From Myxococcales bacterium (lineage in GTDB: Bacteria; Myxococcota; Myxococcia; Myxococcales; Myxococcaceae), in the NCBI GenBank assembly GCA_003153055.1, contig PMBV01000262.1, positions 170 to 6,499 of the forward strand: DNA of 6,330 nucleotides, written 5' to 3'. Under the pieces are notes generated by a model, which saw only the letters and a program-made list of their open reading frames with translations, was not told the origin of the DNA and made no database searches. This document shows positions 1 to 6,187 of the stretch, piece after piece. A program made the position numbers and the translations under genes. Within the stretch, counting starts at the first letter, position 1; each line of letters starts with the position of its first letter.

Positions 1-1
1 C

Positions 2-190
2 CTCATCTACGAGGCGATGGGCTTCCCGGTCGACTTCTTCACCTGCCTCTTCGCCATTCCGCGCACGGTGGGCTGGGTCACCCAGTGGGAAGAGATGATC
101 ACCGACACCGAGCAGAAGATCGCCCGCCCCCGCCAGGTCTTCACCGGTCACAAGACCCGCGACTACCTGCCGATCGAGAAGCGCGGGTAA
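2..190 (+). CDS. gltA: Citrate synthase, C-terminal fragment (5' end outside window)
   Basis: This is the last 62 codons of a type I citrate synthase, which condenses oxaloacetate and acetyl-CoA to citrate in the TCA cycle (cytosol). The reading frame is open from base 2 and ends at TAA 188-190. Recognisable family C-terminal motifs occur in order: a FAIPRTVGW stretch (residues 18-26 of the fragment), [16 protein letters not shown] and a terminal RDYLPIEKR. These match the conserved end of bacterial citrate synthases, including the Arg-rich RPRQ segment near the active site. The catalytic His and Asp lie upstream, outside the window, so integrity of the whole enzyme cannot be judged. A strong hairpin terminator follows 25 nt after the stop, so this gene ends its transcript. 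Malate dehydrogenase, the preceding TCA step, is encoded about 3.5 kb away on the opposite strand. Identification is firm; only the fragment is visible. Confidence 0.93.
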   Translation, partial: LIYEAMGFPVDFFTCLFAIPRTVGWVTQWEEMITDTEQKIARPRQVFTGHKTRDYLPIEKRG

Positions 191-214
191 CGCCAACCCT
201 TCAAAGAGAAGACC

Positions 215-251
215 CGCGGCGGGCGATCAACTTCGCTCGCCGTGTCTTTTT
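215..251. terminator. Bidirectional Rho-independent terminator between gltA and the acyl-CoA synthetase-like gene
   Basis: A 10-bp stem is formed by CGGCGGGCGA (217-226) and TCGCTCGCCG (233-242), with one G-U wobble and a 6-nt loop. A C-G pair and a further wobble extend it outward to 215/244. On the plus strand it is followed by TCTTTTT (245-251), a classical terminator for gltA. Read on the minus strand, the same stem is followed by the pyrimidine-rich GGGTCTTCTCTTTG. It can therefore also end transcription of the convergent gene, whose stop lies at 265. Confidence 0.85.
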
Positions 252-264
252 GCCCTCCGGCTGC

Positions 265-1650
265 TCAGCGAGCCGAGCCCGACCGCTCCTCGGAGATCGA
301 CAGGAAGCCTTCTTCGTCGAGGGCGCCACGGTCCCCCGTATGCAGCCAGCCTCCCCGGAGCAGCTCCGCCTCACGGGGGGCGTCCTTGAACGAGCCCGCG
401 CACACGTTGGCGCCGCGCACCAGCACCTCGCCATCTGGCGCCACCCGAACTTCGATCCCCAGCATCGGCCGGCCCTGCGACCCAAACTTGGCGGCCCCCG
501 GCGCATTGAGCGAGATGACGCCGGTGGCAGCGGCTTGGCCGTACAGCTCCGACACCACCACATCGAGCGATGCCAGGCGCTCGAAGGTCTCCCGCTGAGC
601 CAGCCTCCCGAGCGTCGCGAGGAGCCGACCACGGTCGAGCCCCAGCCGCTCCTTCAACGGGCCCAGCACCAGGCGGCGAGCCAGCGCGTACTGCCCCTGG
701 AGCCCCAGCCCTGAAGGTTGGTGCCCCTGGGCCTCGAGGTGAATTCGCCGAGCCACCGGCCGAGCCCTGACGAGCAGGCCATGGAGCGAACCCGGCGCCC
801 CCGCGAGCGCCTCGGCCCTGGCGTCGATAAGCCCCCACACCTCGGGGCTCGCGAAGAAGAGGGTCGGCCGAACCTCCGCCAGGTCGTCCATCACCTGCGC
901 GGCGCCTTGACCGAAGGAGGTCTGTGCTCCGGCCAGCAGGGGGAGGTGCACCGACACCACCTGCGCCGACGCTTTCGAGAGCGAGGCGCAGCACATCAGG
1001 ACGTCGTCTTCCCCCACCCCGTAGGTCAGCGCCAGCTGCGAGGCCGTCCACGCGAGGTTGTGGTGAGTCAGCGTCACCGCCTCGAGCTGGGGCTCCTCGC
1101 CATAGACCAACTGGGCCGGGTCGCCGCCCTTCACCGCCTCCAGCGCGGAGTAGAAGTCTGCCTCGTCTCCCCGGCTTCCGAGCTCGACGAGCTCGGCGAA
1201 CGAGCTCACCCCACGGGCGCGTTGAGCCGCCGCGTCCATCAAGACGAGGTGGCGCACGGAAGGCGCCCGGGCCAGGGCCGGCCACGCCGAAGCGAGCATC
1301 GAGGGGCCCTCCACCAGCGCCACGGTCGCCTCACAATGAACCGCCACCGAGGCGAGCCGCTCCGGCCCCCACGAGGGGTCGACCCCGACGGCCACGCCGC
1401 CCAGAGCCATCGCCCCGAGGCTCCCCACCACCCACTCCTCTCGGCTGGGCCCAGTCACCAGCAGCACCTGCCCTCGCCCAAAGCCGAGAGACGAGAGCCC
1501 GAGCGCGCAGTGGCGCACTCGCTGCGCGTAGTGACGCCAGGAGGTGGCCTGCCAGCGCCCGCCACGGCGGTGCCAGAGCGCGGGTCGATCCCTCAGGCGC
1601 TCGGCCTGAGCATTCAACTGATGAACCACTGTCATGGGAAGGGCGGCCAT
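265..1650 (-). CDS. Degenerate, C-terminally truncated long-chain acyl-CoA synthetase-like (AMP-binding) protein; probable pseudoenzyme
   Basis: This 461-residue protein has the adenylate-forming fold of long-chain fatty-acid-CoA ligases (COG1022/FadD15-like). Visible landmarks are an N-terminal DRPALWHR segment (21-28), LTHHNLAWT (194-202), LAEVRPTLFFASPEVW (257-272; family form EVRPTxxxxVPRVWE), GRPMLGIEVRV (393-403) and HTGDRG (437-442). Catalytic signatures are damaged. The P-loop A3 motif, normally YTSGTTGxPKG, reads YGEEPQLEA (183-191), about two residues shorter and without the Ser/Thr/Gly loop or Lys. The A5 motif YGxTE reads YGQAA (370-374). The protein ends just after HTGD, so the hinge and the C-terminal subdomain with the catalytic Lys are missing; the family is usually about 600 residues. 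Classical ATP-dependent acyl activation is therefore unlikely. The frame is nevertheless intact over 461 codons and ends cleanly before a terminator. ATG 1648-1650 is the first start; Met6 (1635) is an alternative, and neither has a clear Shine-Dalgarno. It could bind acyl chains or CoA non-catalytically, or be a fossil gene. Confidence 0.82.
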   Translation of the reverse strand: MAALPMTVVHQLNAQAERLRDRPALWHRRGGRWQATSWRHYAQRVRHCALGLSSLGFGRGQVLLVTGPSREEWVVGSLGAMALGGVAVGVDPSWGPERLASVAVHCEATVALVEGPSMLASAWPALARAPSVRHLVLMDAAAQRARGVSSFAELVELGSRGDEADFYSALEAVKGGDPAQLVYGEEPQLEAVTLTHHNLAWTASQLALTYGVGEDDVLMCCASLSKASAQVVSVHLPLLAGAQTSFGQGAAQVMDDLAEVRPTLFFASPEVWGLIDARAEALAGAPGSLHGLLVRARPVARRIHLEAQGHQPSGLGLQGQYALARRLVLGPLKERLGLDRGRLLATLGRLAQRETFERLASLDVVVSELYGQAAATGVISLNAPGAAKFGSQGRPMLGIEVRVAPDGEVLVRGANVCAGSFKDAPREAELLRGGWLHTGDRGALDEEGFLSISEERSGSAR

Positions 1651-1678
1651 CGCGATACCCGAAGGTCCCCGAACGCCG

Positions 1679-1707
1679 TTGACAGGTCAATCGCCACGCC
1701 CTATCTC
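1679..1707 (+). promoter_or_regulatory. Putative sigma-70-type promoter with palindromic -35 for the zinc-ribbon gene; predicted leaderless transcript
   Basis: A perfect consensus -35 hexamer TTGACA (1679-1684) is followed 17 bp later by TATCTC (1702-1707), a weak -10. Transcription would then start near 1714-1715, only 3-4 nt before the ATG at 1718. No Shine-Dalgarno precedes that ATG, which fits a leaderless mRNA. The -35 sits in the inverted repeat TTGAC-AG-GTCAA (1679-1690). This could be an operator, or could offer a second -35 (TTGACC) to the divergent gene, although no good -10 is seen on that side. Confidence 0.45.
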
Positions 1708-1717
1708 GCCCCCGACC

Positions 1718-2086
<369 letters not shown>

Positions 2087-2102
2087 GCCGTCTGTCTCAC
2101 CC

Positions 2103-2146
2103 ACCGGGCCCCGAAAGCCCGGTCCCCCTCCCAGGGATACCGGGCC
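2103..2146. terminator. Convergent-gene hairpin region (two alternative stems)
   Basis: ACCGGGC (2103-2109) and GCCCGGT (2117-2123) form a perfect 7-bp stem with a CCCGAAA loop. A second copy of ACCGGGC at 2139-2145 can pair with the same GCCCGGT arm around a 15-nt loop, and CCC/GGG pairs may tighten it. The region lies between the converging stops at 2086 and 2168. No U-tract follows on either strand, so termination may be Rho-assisted. The role is inferred from position and symmetry. Confidence 0.5.
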
Positions 2147-2167
2147 TTCGGAGCTTCCCGCAGGCTT

Positions 2168-2521
2168 CTAGAATTTGTCGGCCAGATCCGCGAGCACCGG
2201 AAGCCGCCATCGCTCACCCCTGAGCGCGCGCACGATGGCGACGACCGAGACCCCCAGGAGCCCGAGGTTGAGCAGGGTCCCGAGGCAGCCGCCGCCCACG
2301 AAGGACAGCAGCACCGAGAGCACCGATACCACGATCTCGGCCCCGAGCAGCACCAGGCCCTGCTTGGCGTGCCACGTGACGTACGGGCTGTCTTTCACCG
2401 TCAGGTAGGGAATCAGCGACAGGCACCCGAGGTAGGCCAGCACCAGGTGAATCTTGTCTTGGTCGCGAACGGCATCGGCGCCCACCGGCTGAATTCGGTC
2501 CTGCTCATCTTGCGGCGTCAT
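2168..2521 (-). CDS. DUF4870/Tic20-like small integral membrane protein
   Basis: This 117-residue predicted inner-membrane protein is of unknown molecular function. A polar N-terminus (1-23, rich in Asp and Gln) precedes three hydrophobic segments, roughly residues 24-41, 55-75 and 79-99. The loop after the first segment carries YVTWHAKQGLVLL (47-59), matching the conserved FVxxHAxQxLLL signature of DUF4870/Tic20-like proteins. The C-terminus ends ERWRLPVLADLADKF, also typical of this family (an aromatic-x-LP motif followed by a short charged tail). I chose ATG 2519-2521 because AGGAG lies 5 nt upstream and the start precedes the family-like sequence; a longer frame from 2575 would read through that Shine-Dalgarno. 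It follows the TIGR02996 gene by 61 nt on the same strand, but a hairpin with a pyrimidine tail lies between them, so it may be transcribed separately. The family assignment comes from motif recognition and was not checked by a search. Confidence 0.82.
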   Translation of the reverse strand: MTPQDEQDRIQPVGADAVRDQDKIHLVLAYLGCLSLIPYLTVKDSPYVTWHAKQGLVLLGAEIVVSVLSVLLSFVGGGCLGTLLNLGLLGVSVVAIVRALRGERWRLPVLADLADKF

Positions 2522-2526
2522 GCACG

Positions 2527-2531
2527 CTCCT
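2527..2531 (-). promoter_or_regulatory. Shine-Dalgarno AGGAG deciding the start of the membrane-protein gene
   Basis: The plus strand reads CTCCT here, giving AGGAG on the coding strand 5 nt before the ATG at 2521. This is one of only two strong ribosome binding sites in the window. It selects the 117-codon frame over the longer 135-codon alternative. Confidence 0.75.
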
Positions 2532-2532
2532 G

Positions 2533-2562
2533 GAGAGAAACGAAGACGACCGTGATCTTCGT
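2533..2562 (-). terminator. Putative terminator after the mdh-TIGR02996 operon
   Basis: On the minus strand ACGAAGA (2562-2556) and TCTTCGT (2546-2540) form a perfect 7-bp stem with a 9-nt loop. The pyrimidine-rich tail TTCTCTC (2539-2533) follows. It starts 20 nt past the stop of the TIGR02996 gene and ends just before the next gene's Shine-Dalgarno. The tail is not a pure U-tract, so termination may be partial and leave some read-through into the membrane-protein gene. Confidence 0.5.
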
Positions 2563-2582
2563 AAGGCGAGCCCACGAATCAG

Positions 2583-3665
2583 TCAAGGCGGCAGGAGCAC
2601 CCCGCCGATGGCAAACACCTTGACTGTACCCAGCCTCCGGGCCGCCGCGCGCAGCGCGTCACGCTCCGAGGCGCGAAGCCGGGCCCCAAGAGGCACCACG
2701 ACTTCGACCGAGGTGAGCCCAGCCGAGCCCAGCTGCACCAGCACACTCGCCGCGACGCTGATACGCTGCCCCAGGCCCGTCAGCTCGTCGTGCTGGGAGA
2801 GCTCGATGCGCAGCGAGGTGAACCGGCCCTCGGGCCGCTCGAGCGAGAAGAGCGTCTCGCCGTACTCCACCGACCACCGCTGCCCAGCCCGCCACCAGCG
2901 CTCCCAGCCCTGCACCGCGCCGCCGAGCAACCAGTGCGCAGCCCCTTCAACCACCCCAAACCGGGGGAGCAGCCGCACCTCGTGAAGGTGTCTCCAGGCC
3001 CCTTTCTGAGACAGCAGGGCGTCGGTGATCTCCTTGACCACCAACGGGTTGACGAACTCGCTCGTCACCAACTCGAGACGCCGCGCCCCCCGGATCGCTT
3101 CGACGGCGGCCAAGACCTCGAGCTCTTGGCGGAAGACGCTCCAGCTGGAAACAGCCACGTCAAGCAGCGAAAAGGCCGGCTGTGGCGCGGCCCGCAACAG
3201 GCCCCAGGCCGAAGCGGTCGCTTGGAGGCGCTTGACCTCCTTGAGCCTCGGGCTGCGGAGGAAGACCCCTTGGTCAGGCGACTCGGGCCCGACCGGCAGC
3301 GTCACGCTCGTCACCGTGGCCAGCCGGACATCGTCAGCCAGCCGCCGCCACGCCTCGGCCGAAGTGGGGGTTTGACAGGCGAGGTGGCTGAGGAAGCCGC
3401 CCTCGAAGCGACACGAGGCTGCGTCTGCCAGCTCGACCAGCGGCCCCAGCCATTTCCTGGCGTTGTCTTCAATCAGGCGCGCCAGGCGCCTGCGCTCGCT
3501 CAGTGACAGCGAGCCCCGCTCGGCGAGGGCAATGACCTCACCGCGCGGGTCACCTCGCTCAGACAGCCAATCAGCGAACACCAGCCGCAGTGTCCGGTCG
3601 AAAGGCCGGGAGGCGAGTTGCTCGAGGAGCTCGTTCTCTCGTTCCACGAAGCTCCCAGAGCGCAC
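2583..3665 (-). CDS. TIGR02996 (repeat-companion) domain protein
   Basis: This 360-residue soluble protein is of unknown function. Its N-terminus (about residues 9-48) matches the repeat-companion domain TIGR02996: ENELLEQL, then TLRLVFADWLSERGDPRGE (25-43) followed by VIAL. This short helical module occurs mostly in myxobacteria and planctomycetes, typically ahead of leucine-rich or other repeats. The remainder has no recognised domain, no signal peptide and no membrane segment. Several Leu-rich stretches (for example about 112-146 and 195-232) resemble degenerate leucine-rich repeats, but no regular period is convincing. The frame opens with GTG (3663-3665), 5 nt after the mdh stop and without a good Shine-Dalgarno. 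GTG 3645-3647 (residue 7), preceded by GGGAG at 4 nt spacing, is an equally plausible start and still keeps the whole domain. The tight spacing makes co-transcription with mdh very likely. A hairpin follows the stop. Confidence 0.85.
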   Translation of the reverse strand: MRSGSFVERENELLEQLASRPFDRTLRLVFADWLSERGDPRGEVIALAERGSLSLSERRRLARLIEDNARKWLGPLVELADAASCRFEGGFLSHLACQTPTSAEAWRRLADDVRLATVTSVTLPVGPESPDQGVFLRSPRLKEVKRLQATASAWGLLRAAPQPAFSLLDVAVSSWSVFRQELEVLAAVEAIRGARRLELVTSEFVNPLVVKEITDALLSQKGAWRHLHEVRLLPRFGVVEGAAHWLLGGAVQGWERWWRAGQRWSVEYGETLFSLERPEGRFTSLRIELSQHDELTGLGQRISVAASVLVQLGSAGLTSVEVVVPLGARLRASERDALRAAARRLGTVKVFAIGGVLLPP

Positions 3666-3670
3666 CTCAA

Positions 3671-4654
3671 TCAGGCCAGCATGGCCTTGATCGCGTCACG
3701 CTCGTCAACCAACTCCTTCAACGTCGCTGCCATCTTGCCCTTGGAGTACTCGTCGATCTCCAGGCCCTTGATGACTTCATACGTTCCAGCGCCTTTGCAC
3801 AAGGTGGGGACGCCGTAGATGATGTCTTCTGGCACGCCGTAGTCACCGTTCGACGGCACGCCCATGGTCACCCAGCGAGACCCAGCACCCAGCCACCAGT
3901 CGCGCACGTGGTCGATGGCCGCCGAGGCCGCCGAGGCCGCCGAGGAGAGCCCGCGAGCCTCGAGCACCGCCGCCCCACGCTTGCCCACGGTGGGAACGAA
4001 GACGTCCTTCACCCAGGCGTCGTCGTTGACGAGCTGCTTGACCGGCGTACCGCCCGAGCTCGCGAAGCGAATGTCGGGGTACATGGTCGGTGAGTGGTTG
4101 CCCCACACCACGAGCTTCTCGAAGCTGTCGACCGGACGGCCAGTCTTCTTGGCCAACTGGCTCTGTGCGCGGTTGTAGTCGAGGCGAAGCATCGCGCTGA
4201 AGCACTCCCGCTTGAGGCTGGGGGCGCTCTTCATGGCAATGTAGGCGTTGGTGTTCGCTGGGTTGCCCACCACCAGCACCTTGACGTTCCGACTGGCCGA
4301 CTCATTGAGCGCTCGACCCTGGATCTTGAAGACTTCGGCGTTCTTCTCGAGGAGATCTCGGCGCTCCATGCCGGGCTTGCGGGGCGTCGCACCGATGAGC
4401 AGGGCTACGTCGACGTCCTTGAACCCGACCTTCGGATCATCACTTGCGCTCAACCCCGCGAGAAGAGGGAAAGCGCAGTCGTCGAGCTCCATCATGACGC
4501 CATTGGTCGCCTTGAGCGCCGGAGTCACTTCGATGAGGCTGAGGATGACGGGTTGATCCTTCCCCAGCATCTCGCCAGAGGCGATACGGTAAAGGACGCT
4601 GTAGCCAATCTGCCCGGCAGCGCCGGTGACGGCGACGCGAATAGGGGTCTTCAT
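3671..4654 (-). CDS. mdh: Malate dehydrogenase (NAD-dependent)
   Basis: This enzyme oxidises malate to oxaloacetate with NAD+ in the TCA cycle (cytosol). At 327 residues it has the usual length for the cytosolic-type MDH group (TIGR01759-like). The Rossmann motif is [11 protein letters not shown] (9-19). An acidic residue (E42 in LIEVTP), at the end of the second beta strand, fits NAD over NADP preference. The substrate loop [15 protein letters not shown] (88-102) carries Arg92 and Arg98. GNPANTNA (130-137) is intact. Catalytic Asp159 and Arg162 sit in LDYNRA (158-163), and the proton-accepting His187 in [11 protein letters not shown] (184-194). The family's common LDHNRA is LDYNRA here, a substitution next to the catalytic Asp. 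[17 protein letters not shown] (237-253) is the conserved helix. ATG 4652-4654 is chosen because it begins [14 protein letters not shown] and has AAGGAG 7 nt upstream; a longer frame from 4702 lacks support. It is the first gene of an apparent operon with the TIGR02996 gene and is divergent from the sigma-54 activator. Confidence 0.96.
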   Translation of the reverse strand: MKTPIRVAVTGAAGQIGYSVLYRIASGEMLGKDQPVILSLIEVTPALKATNGVMMELDDCAFPLLAGLSASDDPKVGFKDVDVALLIGATPRKPGMERRDLLEKNAEVFKIQGRALNESASRNVKVLVVGNPANTNAYIAMKSAPSLKRECFSAMLRLDYNRAQSQLAKKTGRPVDSFEKLVVWGNHSPTMYPDIRFASSGGTPVKQLVNDDAWVKDVFVPTVGKRGAAVLEARGLSSAASAASAAIDHVRDWWLGAGSRWVTMGVPSNGDYGVPEDIIYGVPTLCKGAGTYEVIKGLEIDEYSKGKMAATLKELVDERDAIKAMLA

Positions 4655-4661
4655 AGGTATG

Positions 4662-4667
4662 CTCCTT
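4662..4667 (-). promoter_or_regulatory. Shine-Dalgarno AAGGAG for mdh
   Basis: The plus strand reads CTCCTT, giving AAGGAG on the coding strand 7 nt before ATG 4654. It settles the mdh start and excludes the 16-residue upstream extension. The strength of this site fits a highly expressed central-metabolism enzyme. Confidence 0.85.
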
Positions 4668-4734
4668 CGGGGGTTCCTACGACGTTGCTCCGCTCGGCCC
4701 AACTCGGAATCGGCTTCGCGATGCGGCGGCGGCG

Positions 4735-4763
4735 ACTGTGGGCCGACCCCCGGCCCAGGTCAA
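4735..4763 (-). promoter_or_regulatory. Candidate promoter for mdh (weak)
   Basis: On the minus strand TTGACC (4763-4758, 5 of 6 to the -35 consensus) is followed after 17 bp by CACAGT (4740-4735), which matches TATAAT at three positions including A2 and T6. Transcription would begin near 4728, giving a leader of about 73 nt. The spacer contains the inverted repeat GGGCC (4740-4744) / GGCCC (4752-4756), a possible protein-binding site. The -10 is poor, so this is only a candidate. Confidence 0.3.
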
Positions 4764-4767
4764 AGAG

Positions 4768-4796
4768 AAAAAAGGCTACATCGGGCGCGTTGTAGC
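4768..4796 (-). terminator. Terminator-like hairpin upstream of mdh (insulator or attenuator)
   Basis: Read on the minus strand, GCTACA (4796-4791), a 10-nt loop and TGTAGC (4780-4775) form a perfect 6-bp stem. C and then TTTTTT (4773-4768) and CTCTTT follow, the layout of a Rho-independent terminator. It lies about 114 nt before the mdh ATG. It could block antisense transcription leaving the activator gene, or act as an attenuator if the mdh promoter lies further upstream. The stem is short, so efficiency is uncertain. The same bases may instead be a double-stranded operator. Confidence 0.45.
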
Positions 4797-4816
4797 GACA
4801 CCACGCATCGGTGTAG
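4775..4816. repeat. TGTAG half-site cluster ahead of the sigma-54 activator gene
   Basis: Three copies of TGTAG occur: inverted as CTACA at 4776-4780, then direct at 4791-4795 and 4812-4816. The first pair forms the 22-bp dyad GCTACA-N10-TGTAGC. The two direct copies are 21 bp apart, about two helical turns. A further inverted repeat ACACC-N7-GGTGT lies at 4798-4814. The cluster sits 16-57 bp before the activator's ATG, where an operator or autoregulatory site would be expected. The binding protein is unknown. Confidence 0.4.
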
Positions 4817-4831
4817 TGAGTTGAAGTTGAA

Positions 4832-6169
4832 ATGGCCCAGGCGACCCAACCGCTGCAGCGAACGTCAGCTCTTCTCCGCCTCGATCGCGTCACTGGGACG
4901 CTGAAGGAGCGCCGCTTCCGCGTCTCGGTGGTCTCGGGGCCCGATGCGGGCACCGTGCTCGACTTCGACGGAACCGTGGTGGTCGGCACGCACCCCGACG
5001 CCGGCTTGACCCTCAAAGACACCACCATCTCGCGCTACCACGTCGAGCTCACCGCGCGACCCGATGGGGTCAGAGTGAGAGACCTGGAGTCGACCAACGG
5101 CACCTACCTCGGCGGCACGCGCATCGCCGAGATCATCGTAGAAGAGGCGGCGACCATCAGCCTGGGCAAGACGGTGCTGAAGGTGGGCATGACCGAGGCC
5201 GATCTCGGCAAGCCAGCCGAGCAGGCCTCGTTCGGGCCCGCGGTGGGCTCTTCGGCGGTGATGAAGCAGCTGTTCGGCATTCTCAACCGCGTGTCGATGT
5301 CCGACTCGACGGTGCTGCTCCTGGGAGAGACGGGCACTGGCAAGGAGGTCATGGCCCGAGCCATTCACGAGCGGTCCCGGCGCATCGGGCGGCCCTTCGT
5401 GGTGGTCGACTGTGGCGCGGTGGCCCCGTCGCTCATCGAGAGCGAGCTGTTCGGCCACATCAAGGGCGCCTTCACCGGAGCCGTCGCCGACCGCAACGGA
5501 GCCTTCCTCGAGGCCGACGGCGGAACGGTGTTCCTCGACGAGCTGGGCGAGCTGCCCCTCGAGCTGCAGCCCAAGCTCCTGCGGGTGCTCGAGGCCGGAA
5601 CGGTTCGCCGGGTGGGAGAAGACAAACACCGCAAGGTCGACGTGCGCATCGTCGCCGCGACGCATCGAGATCTCGAGAAAGAGGTCGAGGCCAACCGCTT
5701 CCGCCGAGATCTCTACTACCGCCTGGCGGTGGTGCCGGTGACGGTTCCCCCGCTCAGAGATCGCCTCGACGACATTCCGATGCTCGCCCAGCACTTCGTC
5801 AAGGGCATGGGCCGCGGCGAGTTCGAGCTGCCCCGGGCGTTGATGGCCCGCTTCTCGGCCTACCACTGGCCGGGCAACGTTCGAGAGCTTCGCAACCTGG
5901 TCGAGCGGGCCCTCGCTGGAGCCGACGTCGAGCCGTTGCCGCAGGAGTCGAGCACCGCCCGCTCCCTCGCCTCGAATACCGAGAGCATCACCGACCTGCC
6001 CTTCAAGGAAGCCAAGGAGCGGCTCGTCGACAGCTTCACCAAGGAGTACCTGGTCGCCCTGCTCGAGAAGTGCGGCGGCAACATCTCTCAGATGGCGCGG
6101 GAAGCAGGCATCGCGAGGAACTACGTGCACCGGCTGGTGACGAAGTACGGCCTCAAGGCCACTGAGTGA
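4832..6169 (+). CDS. FHA-domain sigma-54-dependent transcriptional activator (enhancer-binding protein)
   Basis: This 445-residue activator remodels sigma-54 RNA polymerase using ATP and is predicted to respond to Ser/Thr phosphorylation. An FHA domain (about 28-117) includes [10 protein letters not shown] (50-59), SRYH (67-70) and STNGTYLGG (87-95). The usual GR is GT, but the phosphothreonine-contacting Ser67, Arg68 and Asn89 regions are kept. The AAA+ domain (about 135-365) has Walker A GETGTGKE (165-172), an intact sigma-54-contacting GAFTGA loop (212-217), Walker [11 protein letters not shown] (231-240), sensor [12 protein letters not shown] (271-281), the arginine-finger segment FRRDLYYRL (290-298) and sensor [10 protein letters not shown] (346-353). 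A linker of about 30 residues leads to a Fis-type helix-turn-helix (about 416-441) ending in [12 protein letters not shown]. There is no receiver domain. An in-frame TGA 12 nt upstream makes ATG 4832 the first possible start; no strong Shine-Dalgarno is seen. It is divergent from mdh, behind repeated TGTAG sites. All catalytic motifs look functional. Its regulon cannot be told from sequence. Confidence 0.95.
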   Translation: MAQATQPLQRTSALLRLDRVTGTLKERRFRVSVVSGPDAGTVLDFDGTVVVGTHPDAGLTLKDTTISRYHVELTARPDGVRVRDLESTNGTYLGGTRIAEIIVEEAATISLGKTVLKVGMTEADLGKPAEQASFGPAVGSSAVMKQLFGILNRVSMSDSTVLLLGETGTGKEVMARAIHERSRRIGRPFVVVDCGAVAPSLIESELFGHIKGAFTGAVADRNGAFLEADGGTVFLDELGELPLELQPKLLRVLEAGTVRRVGEDKHRKVDVRIVAATHRDLEKEVEANRFRRDLYYRLAVVPVTVPPLRDRLDDIPMLAQHFVKGMGRGEFELPRALMARFSAYHWPGNVRELRNLVERALAGADVEPLPQESSTARSLASNTESITDLPFKEAKERLVDSFTKEYLVALLEKCGGNISQMAREAGIARNYVHRLVTKYGLKATE

Positions 6170-6187
6170 GGCTCCGCGGGCGCTAGG

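Noticed and set aside
3918..3944. Three exact copies of the 9-mer GCCGCCGAG
   Set aside because: They encode the conserved [13 protein letters not shown] helix of malate dehydrogenase; the repetition follows from the protein motif.
4621..4702. Upstream extension of malate dehydrogenase by 16 residues to a start at 4702
   Set aside because: The added residues are Arg-rich and unlike the family N-terminus, and the AAGGAG site at 4662-4667 clearly serves the ATG at 4654.
4790..4819. Possible sigma-70 promoter (TTGTAG, 18-bp spacer, TAGTGA) for the activator gene
   Set aside because: Both hexamers match consensus poorly and overlap the TGTAG repeats, so it was not listed as a feature.
4865..6130. 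A 421-codon minus-strand open frame opposite the sigma-54 activator
   Set aside because: It is a mirror frame of a gene with every expected AAA+ motif, its composition (His, Arg, Gly, Glu-rich) shows no domain, and it lies entirely within the activator gene.
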